DNA of 40,332 bases from Alphaproteobacteria bacterium (GTDB taxonomy: Bacteria; Pseudomonadota; Alphaproteobacteria; UBA828): contig JAJDXK010000008.1 of NCBI GenBank assembly GCA_022823305.1, positions 1 through 40,332 on the forward strand, read 5' to 3'. Made by a program: the position numbers and the translations under genes. The notes under the pieces were generated by a model. That model ran no database searches and was not told the DNA's origin. It saw only the letters and a program-made list of their open reading frames with translations. Shown one piece after another: positions 35,992 through 40,332 of the stretch. The number at the start of each line of letters is the position of its first letter. Position 1 is the stretch's first letter.

Positions 35992-37002
35992 ATGCGTATC
36001 CTCCGCTACATCGGCCGCCGCTCCCTCTTCATCGGGCCGCAGCTCTTCGGCATCATCCTGGTGAGCTTCCTGCTGGTGAAGCTGATCCCCGGCGATCCCG
36101 CGGTGATGATGCTGGGCCCCTTCGCGACCGAAGAGCAGCTCGCCATGCTCAACGAGGAGATGGGGCTCGATGGCACGATCATCGACCAGTTCTGGATCTA
36201 CCTGCAGAACCTGGTGCAGGGCGACCTCGGCACCTCGTGGCAGACCACGAAGCCGGTCTTCGACGACCTCGCCATCCGCTTCCCGGCGACGCTGGAGCTC
36301 ATCACCCTCTCGCTCCTGCTGGCGCTGCTGATCGGCATTCCGCTCGGCGTCGCCGCCGCCTACTTCAAGCGCTCGATCGTCAAGAAGTTCTCCGACTACT
36401 ACGGCCTGCTCGCCGGCTCGCTGCCCGACTTCTGGCTGGGGCTGATCCTGATCTACCTCTTCTACACGATCATGCAGGTGGCCCCGGCGCCGCTCGGGCG
36501 CATCGACTTCGCGGTGCTGCCGCCGGCGCCGGTCACGAACTTCCTCATCATCGACAGCCTCATCGCCGGCAACTGGCAGGCGCTCTGGTCGACCCTCGGG
36601 CACCTGGTGCTGCCGGTGGTGACACTCGCCGTCATCAACGCCGGGCCGATCCTCAAGATGACCCAGGCGACCATGGAGCGGATGCTGGAATCCGACCTGA
36701 TCCGCTACGCCGAGATGTGCGGCCTGCCCAAGAGCGTCGTGATCCGCAAGGCCTTCCGCAATTCGCTGCCTTCGGTGGTCACCATCGTCAGCGTGCTCTA
36801 CGGCTTCCTCATCGGCGGCGCGGTGCTGGTGGAGATCGTCTTCAGCTGGGGCGGCGCCGGGCAGTACGCCGTGCAGGGCGTGCTCAATGCCGACATCAAC
36901 CCGGTGCTGGGCTTCGTGCTCTTCTCGGCGATCCTCTCGCTCATCATCTACCTGCTGGTCGATCTGATCTACTTCGCCATCGACCCGCGGATCAGGGGCT
37001 GA
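35992..37002 (+). CDS. Peptide-type ABC permease (DppB-like), second operon
   Basis: This 336-residue inner-membrane protein begins YIGRRSLFIGPQLFGIILVSFLLVKLIPGDPAVMMLG, the classic DppB N-terminus. It contains the EAA-type motif in DLIRYAEMCGLPKSVVIRKAFRNSLPS and ends LIIYLLVDLIYFAIDPRIRG. The ATPase gene follows two bases after its stop. Together with the DppC-like subunit it should form the channel for the Tat-exported binding protein's ligand. Confidence 0.94.
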   Translation: MRILRYIGRRSLFIGPQLFGIILVSFLLVKLIPGDPAVMMLGPFATEEQLAMLNEEMGLDGTIIDQFWIYLQNLVQGDLGTSWQTTKPVFDDLAIRFPATLELITLSLLLALLIGIPLGVAAAYFKRSIVKKFSDYYGLLAGSLPDFWLGLILIYLFYTIMQVAPAPLGRIDFAVLPPAPVTNFLIIDSLIAGNWQALWSTLGHLVLPVVTLAVINAGPILKMTQATMERMLESDLIRYAEMCGLPKSVVIRKAFRNSLPSVVTIVSVLYGFLIGGAVLVEIVFSWGGAGQYAVQGVLNADINPVLGFVLFSAILSLIIYLLVDLIYFAIDPRIRG

Positions 37003-37004
37003 GG

Positions 37005-38051
37005 ATGGCCGCCGTCGCCAAGACGAGCGGGAGCGCGCGGGCCGGGGAGCCCGAGACCACGATGTCGGGTGACGCGCCTTCCGGCGCGATGCTGGAGATC
37101 GCCGGGCTCAACGTCTCCTATCCGGTGTACGAAGAGGAGCCGGTGCACGCCGTGCGCGACCTCGACCTCAGCGTGCGCAGCGGCGAGATCGTGGGGCTGG
37201 TGGGCGAATCGGGCTCGGGCAAGACGACGCTGGCCCGTGCCGTGATGGGGCTGCTCACCCAGCCGGGCCGCATCGACAGCGGCTCGATCCGCTTCGATGC
37301 CAAGGACATGCGGGCGCTGTCGGAGAACCAGCTCAGGGCGATCCGCGGCAGGGACATCGCCATGGTGATCCCCAACCCGCGCAGCGAGCTCGACCCGCTG
37401 ATCCCGGTTGGCAAGCAGATCGCCGCGGTCGCGCGCGCCCACCTCGACATCGGCCGCGCCGAGGCCGACGCGATGGCGCTCGACATGCTGAAGGCGGTGC
37501 ACATTCCCGATCCTGCGCGGCGCTTCCGCGCCTTTCCGCACGAGCTGAGCGGCGGCATGGCGCAGCGGGTGGTGATGGCGATCTCGCTGGTCTGCTCGCC
37601 CAAGTTCGTGATCTCGGACGATGCCACCAGCGGCCTCGACGTGACGGTGCAGGCCCAGGTGCTCGACCTGCTGCGCACGCTGGTGCGCGAGCACGACACC
37701 TCGATGCTCTTCATCACCCGCGATGTCGGCATCACCGCCCACTTCTGCGACCGGGTCGCCGTGATCTACCGCGGCGAGATCGTGGAGTTCGCGAGGACCG
37801 CCGACTTCTTCGAGAACCCGCAGCACCCCTACAGCGTGATGCTGCTCGCCGCCTTCGCCCACAACCCTGCGCTCAGGAACAAGTGGCACAAGCCTCTGGC
37901 CTCGACCGAGGCGGAGGCAGGCAGGGCCTGTCTCTACGCGCCCCGTTGCGTCCATCGCGAGGACGAGTGCGACGCGCGTCATCCCGACCTGCGTGAGCTT
38001 GGTGCCCGCCATCTCGTGCGCTGCCACTTCCCGGTGGAGCGGGTGGCATGA
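37005..38051 (+). CDS. Peptide-type ABC ATPase (DppD-like) with a degenerate ATP site
   Basis: This 348-residue ATPase has an intact Walker A (GESGSGKTT, 67-75) and signature LSGGM (181-185). Three catalytic elements of the ATP site are altered: the Q-loop reads VIPNP (Pro123 at the Gln position), Walker B reads FVISDDATSG (Asp206 in place of catalytic Glu) and the switch reads ITRDVG (Arg239 in place of His). Its C-terminal RACLYAPRCVHREDECD is the peptide-transporter tail. The ATG at 37005 follows GGGGCTGAGG; an in-frame ATG at 37062 is possible. The stop overlaps the next start (ATGA). It should pair with the intact DppF-like partner. Confidence 0.93.
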   Translation: MAAVAKTSGSARAGEPETTMSGDAPSGAMLEIAGLNVSYPVYEEEPVHAVRDLDLSVRSGEIVGLVGESGSGKTTLARAVMGLLTQPGRIDSGSIRFDAKDMRALSENQLRAIRGRDIAMVIPNPRSELDPLIPVGKQIAAVARAHLDIGRAEADAMALDMLKAVHIPDPARRFRAFPHELSGGMAQRVVMAISLVCSPKFVISDDATSGLDVTVQAQVLDLLRTLVREHDTSMLFITRDVGITAHFCDRVAVIYRGEIVEFARTADFFENPQHPYSVMLLAAFAHNPALRNKWHKPLASTEAEAGRACLYAPRCVHREDECDARHPDLRELGARHLVRCHFPVERVA

Positions 38052-39082
38052 GCGCCGTCCTCACCGTCGACGGATTGGTCAAGCACTTCCCCATCGCGGG
38101 CTCGCGCTCGGTGGTGCAGGCGGTGAACGGGGTGAGCTTCAGCGTGGCGAAGGGCGAAACGCTCTCGCTGGTGGGCGAGTCCGGCTCCGGCAAGACCACC
38201 GTCGGCCGCTGTGTCCTCGGCCTCATCAAGTCGACGGACGGCGCCATCGGCTTTCACGGCAGGCCCATCGACCGGCGGCGCAACATCCGCTCGCGCGAAT
38301 TGCGCGGCAAGCTGCAGCTGGTCTTCCAGGAGCCCGCCGAATCTCTCGACCCGCAGGTGCGGATCGGCAACACCATCGCCGAGCCGCTGCGCTCCATGGG
38401 AGTCTCCCGCCCCGACCAGCGCCGGCGGGTGCGCGAGGTCGCGCGCCGGGTGGGCTTGCGCGATTCGACGCTGGAGCAGTTCCCGGCCGAGCTCAGCGCG
38501 GGCCAGCAGCAGCGGGTGGGCATCGCCCGCGCCATCGTCACCGACCCCGAGCTGATCGTGCTGGACGAGCCCACCTCGGCGCTCGACCCCACGGCGCGAG
38601 CCGAGATCATCGACCTCCTGATCCGCCTTCAACAGGAGCTGGAGACCGCCTACCTCTTTATCAGCCACGACCTGAGCACGGTGCGCTACCTGAGCCACCG
38701 CGTCGCGGTGATGTATCTCGGCATGATCGTGGAGCTCGGCACCGCCAAGGAGCTCTTCAGCCACCCGCGCCATCCCTACAGCGTCGGCCTTCTCTCCTCC
38801 GTCCTGCTGCCCAACCCGAACCTCAAGCGGGAAAGCGCCGTCGATCTCGCGGGCGAGATCCCCAGCCCCATCGACCTGCCGACCGGCTGCTACCTCGCCG
38901 GGCGCTGCCCCTTCGCCGACGATCGGTGCCGCAGCGAGATGCCCGGGGCCGATACGGTTGCCGAGGGGCACACCGTCAACTGCTTCAAGCATCGCGACGC
39001 GCTGCGCGGTCACGAGGCGCTGGACTACTTCGACGACTTTCAGGTGGAGGCGGAAAAGCTGCTCGGCGCCGGCCGCCGCTGA
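38048..39082 (+). CDS. Peptide-type ABC ATPase (DppF-like)
   Basis: This 344-residue ATPase has a complete ATP site: Walker A GESGSGKTT (43-51), Q-loop VFQEP, Walker B LIVLDEPTSALDP and switch His207 in ISHDLS. Its signature reads LSAGQ (149-153) rather than LSGGQ. The tail carries PTGCYLAGRCPFADDRCRSEM, typical of the peptide family, plus about 30 extra residues after NCFKH. It overlaps the DppD-like gene by four bases and closes the plus-strand operon. Confidence 0.94.
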   Translation: MSAVLTVDGLVKHFPIAGSRSVVQAVNGVSFSVAKGETLSLVGESGSGKTTVGRCVLGLIKSTDGAIGFHGRPIDRRRNIRSRELRGKLQLVFQEPAESLDPQVRIGNTIAEPLRSMGVSRPDQRRRVREVARRVGLRDSTLEQFPAELSAGQQQRVGIARAIVTDPELIVLDEPTSALDPTARAEIIDLLIRLQQELETAYLFISHDLSTVRYLSHRVAVMYLGMIVELGTAKELFSHPRHPYSVGLLSSVLLPNPNLKRESAVDLAGEIPSPIDLPTGCYLAGRCPFADDRCRSEMPGADTVAEGHTVNCFKHRDALRGHEALDYFDDFQVEAEKLLGAGRR

Positions 39083-39095
39083 GGATCGAGCTGCC

Positions 39096-39308
39096 CATGC
39101 GGGCACTTCGCACGCGGCCATGAACGGCGAAAGCCTGCATGTCGCCGGACGCCTGCTTGGGCATCGCCGAGCGTCTACCACAAACCGATATGTCCATCTC
39201 GACGACGCCACCTTGAGCCAGGCCGCCGAAAGGGTGGCGGTGGCAATCGACCTCTTGATTAAGCGCGAAGCGTATCTGAAACTTGATCATCGGCAAGCTA
39301 TCCTATAG
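39096..39308 (+). pseudogene. Tyrosine recombinase (phage-type integrase), C-terminal remnant
   Basis: Only about 70 codons remain. SLHVAGRLLGHRRASTTNRYVHLDDATLSQAAERVAVAI matches the end of tyrosine integrases: LLGH carries a catalytic histidine and TTNRYVHL the nucleophile tyrosine. The N-terminal arm-binding and core domains, and the first catalytic arginine motif, are missing. The remnant begins right after the ABC operon stop, which marks the edge of a decayed mobile element. Confidence 0.8.
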
Positions 39309-39318
39309 GCATCGATCC

Positions 39319-40197
39319 ATGCTCATCGAGAAGAAGGCGCCAGCCCTATGTATTCTCATTCTTCTATTGCTGGATTTTAGCATTTTGTACGCAAAGGAGA
39401 CCGCATTATGCCCAAAGAATAATAGAGTGGTCATGCAGCAGTCGGACGAAGACCTCAAAATCAGGTATGAGGGGTTCGTATACTACAGAATCGGGGCTAG
39501 GGATGATGATATAAATGGTCAGTGCATATTGCATGTGGACAATGGTTATGAAATTGAAAAAATAGAGTTCGAGGACTTTAATAGGATTGATAAAGACGAG
39601 TACCGGCACTGTGACAGTTTTCGCTCAAGTATTTGGGTAGCAAGAAACGCTAATAATACTGATCGTATAACTCCTCCCAGGAAATTTCCTTTTGCCGATG
39701 ATGTCATAGAAGATTTCATCAGAAAGCGGCTAGATATCGAAGCGAACTATCGGGATCGCGAAAGAGTCAAAGATGAATATGTGGAACTATACCTGAGGCG
39801 ACTCAGCGCAACAGCTGAGATACATTGGAATCTGGACTCGACGTTCCGGTGCTACTTTCGTGGGATCAAGCTTAAATGCGATACCGAAGGAGCAAGGCTT
39901 TGCAAACACCTTATCGTAAGTCTAAAAAGGCAACGGTGCACGCAAGAAACCTTGCATGATGCGATTGCCTGTAGAGATATCTCGTCAGTTAAAGATCACC
40001 TCAATAGAGGTGGCGACCCCAACGAGCTAGATAAGCAAGCCCAATCCCCTTTACACGTTGCTATAAGACCGTTAGTCAATGAAGGCATAGTGCGGGAATT
40101 ATTGATGAAGGGGGCTGACCCAAATTATGGAGCTTATATACCTGACGGAACGACCTCGCCACCATCCCCGCTCACGACCACCAGATGTAGTAGCTAG
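39319..40197 (+). CDS. Secreted ankyrin-repeat protein, probably truncated
   Basis: This 292-residue reading frame begins with MLIEKKAPALCILILLLLDFSILYAKE, a probable signal sequence. The middle is acidic with many Cys and aromatic residues and no motif I recognise. The C-terminus has one to two ankyrin repeats (TLHDAIACRDISSVKDHLNRGGDPNELDKQAQSPLHVAIRPLVNEGIVRELLMKGADPN). The next repeat begins but stops at 40197, just where an insertion sequence seems to start, so the gene is probably cut short. Base composition is strongly AT-rich compared with the rest. I chose the ATG at 39319 over the TTG at 39283 because it places the signal at the N-terminus. Confidence 0.7.
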   Translation: MLIEKKAPALCILILLLLDFSILYAKETALCPKNNRVVMQQSDEDLKIRYEGFVYYRIGARDDDINGQCILHVDNGYEIEKIEFEDFNRIDKDEYRHCDSFRSSIWVARNANNTDRITPPRKFPFADDVIEDFIRKRLDIEANYRDRERVKDEYVELYLRRLSATAEIHWNLDSTFRCYFRGIKLKCDTEGARLCKHLIVSLKRQRCTQETLHDAIACRDISSVKDHLNRGGDPNELDKQAQSPLHVAIRPLVNEGIVRELLMKGADPNYGAYIPDGTTSPPSPLTTTRCSS

Positions 40198-40332
40198 AGC
40201 ATTTTTCGATCTTATAGAATCTTTAGAATTTCCAATCGCTTGTAGATGTGATTCAAGATGCAGGCTGGTGAAGGAGGCCAGCCTGCATGACGCGACCTCT
40301 TTCGAATGATCTACGTCGCCGGGTGGTGAGGG
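40195..40332 (+). mobile_element. IS630-type insertion sequence, left end (cut by window edge)
   Basis: The transposase start at 40287 is preceded by about 90 bases of untranslated sequence beginning CTAGAGCATTTTTCGATC, which could be the terminal inverted repeat. IS630 elements insert at TA, and a TA lies at 40195-40196, exactly where the ankyrin frame ends. The right end is outside the window, so the boundary is an estimate. Confidence 0.5.
40287..40332 (+). CDS. IS630-family transposase, N-terminal fragment (cut by window edge)
   Basis: The last 46 bases encode MTRPLSNDLRRRVVR, the typical N-terminus of the helix-turn-helix domain of IS630-type transposases (usually M-RPLSNDLR-RVV). GGAGG lies about 10 bases upstream of the ATG (AAGGAGGCCAGCCTGC). 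Only 15 codons are visible, so the family call rests on this short match. Confidence 0.65.
   Translation, partial: MTRPLSNDLRRRVVR

Overview
The window comes from a GC-rich (roughly 70% G+C by eye) Gram-negative proteobacterium, most likely an alphaproteobacterium. I base this on the GTG/ATG starts with GGAGG-type ribosome sites, the HIG1-like twin-membrane protein next to a PduO-type adenosyltransferase, the riboswitch-controlled gcvT-gcvH-gcvP order, Tat- and Sec-exported solute-binding proteins, and the intergenic CCCTCTCC palindromes. This is inference from sequence style; I cannot name a genus.

Positions 1-5341 hold the start of a class II glutamine amidotransferase (minus strand, cut by the window edge), an acyl-CoA ligase, a small membrane protein and a CaiB-type CoA-transferase (plus strand), an alpha/beta hydrolase (minus), a 64-residue twin-membrane protein and an ATP:cob(I)alamin adenosyltransferase (plus). 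Positions 5371-10152 are the glycine cleavage operon gcvT-gcvH-gcvP on the minus strand, led by a sigma-70-like promoter and a tandem glycine riboswitch. PhoX, a Tat-exported phosphatase with a possible Pho box, follows, then an AT-rich lipoprotein gene that looks foreign.

Positions 13129-16808 encode a four-gene molybdenum hydroxylase: FAD subunit, 2Fe-2S subunit and a molybdopterin subunit split into two genes joined by TGATG overlaps, the layout known from nicotinate dehydrogenase NdhFSLM. A class III aminotransferase, a SnoaL-like protein, tRNA-Ser(GCT) and an AhpD-like protein follow on the plus strand.

Positions 19840-31881 are a long minus-strand gene run: solute-binding protein, isochorismatase-type hydrolase, two permeases, a fused double ATPase, an amidohydrolase-fold protein lacking the usual HxH, an acyl-CoA ligase, a tandem alpha/beta hydrolase with no serine at either nucleophile elbow, and an FAD-linked oxidoreductase. 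A divergent luciferase-like monooxygenase and a second complete peptide-type ABC operon run rightward from 32141 to 39082. Together they look like an uptake-and-degradation locus for an unidentified small organic compound, passing through a CoA thioester. This is the best candidate for an undescribed system here.

The right end (39096-40332) is a mobile-DNA junction: the tail of a tyrosine recombinase, an AT-rich secreted ankyrin-repeat gene that seems to be cut off by an insertion sequence, and the first 15 codons of an IS630-type transposase.
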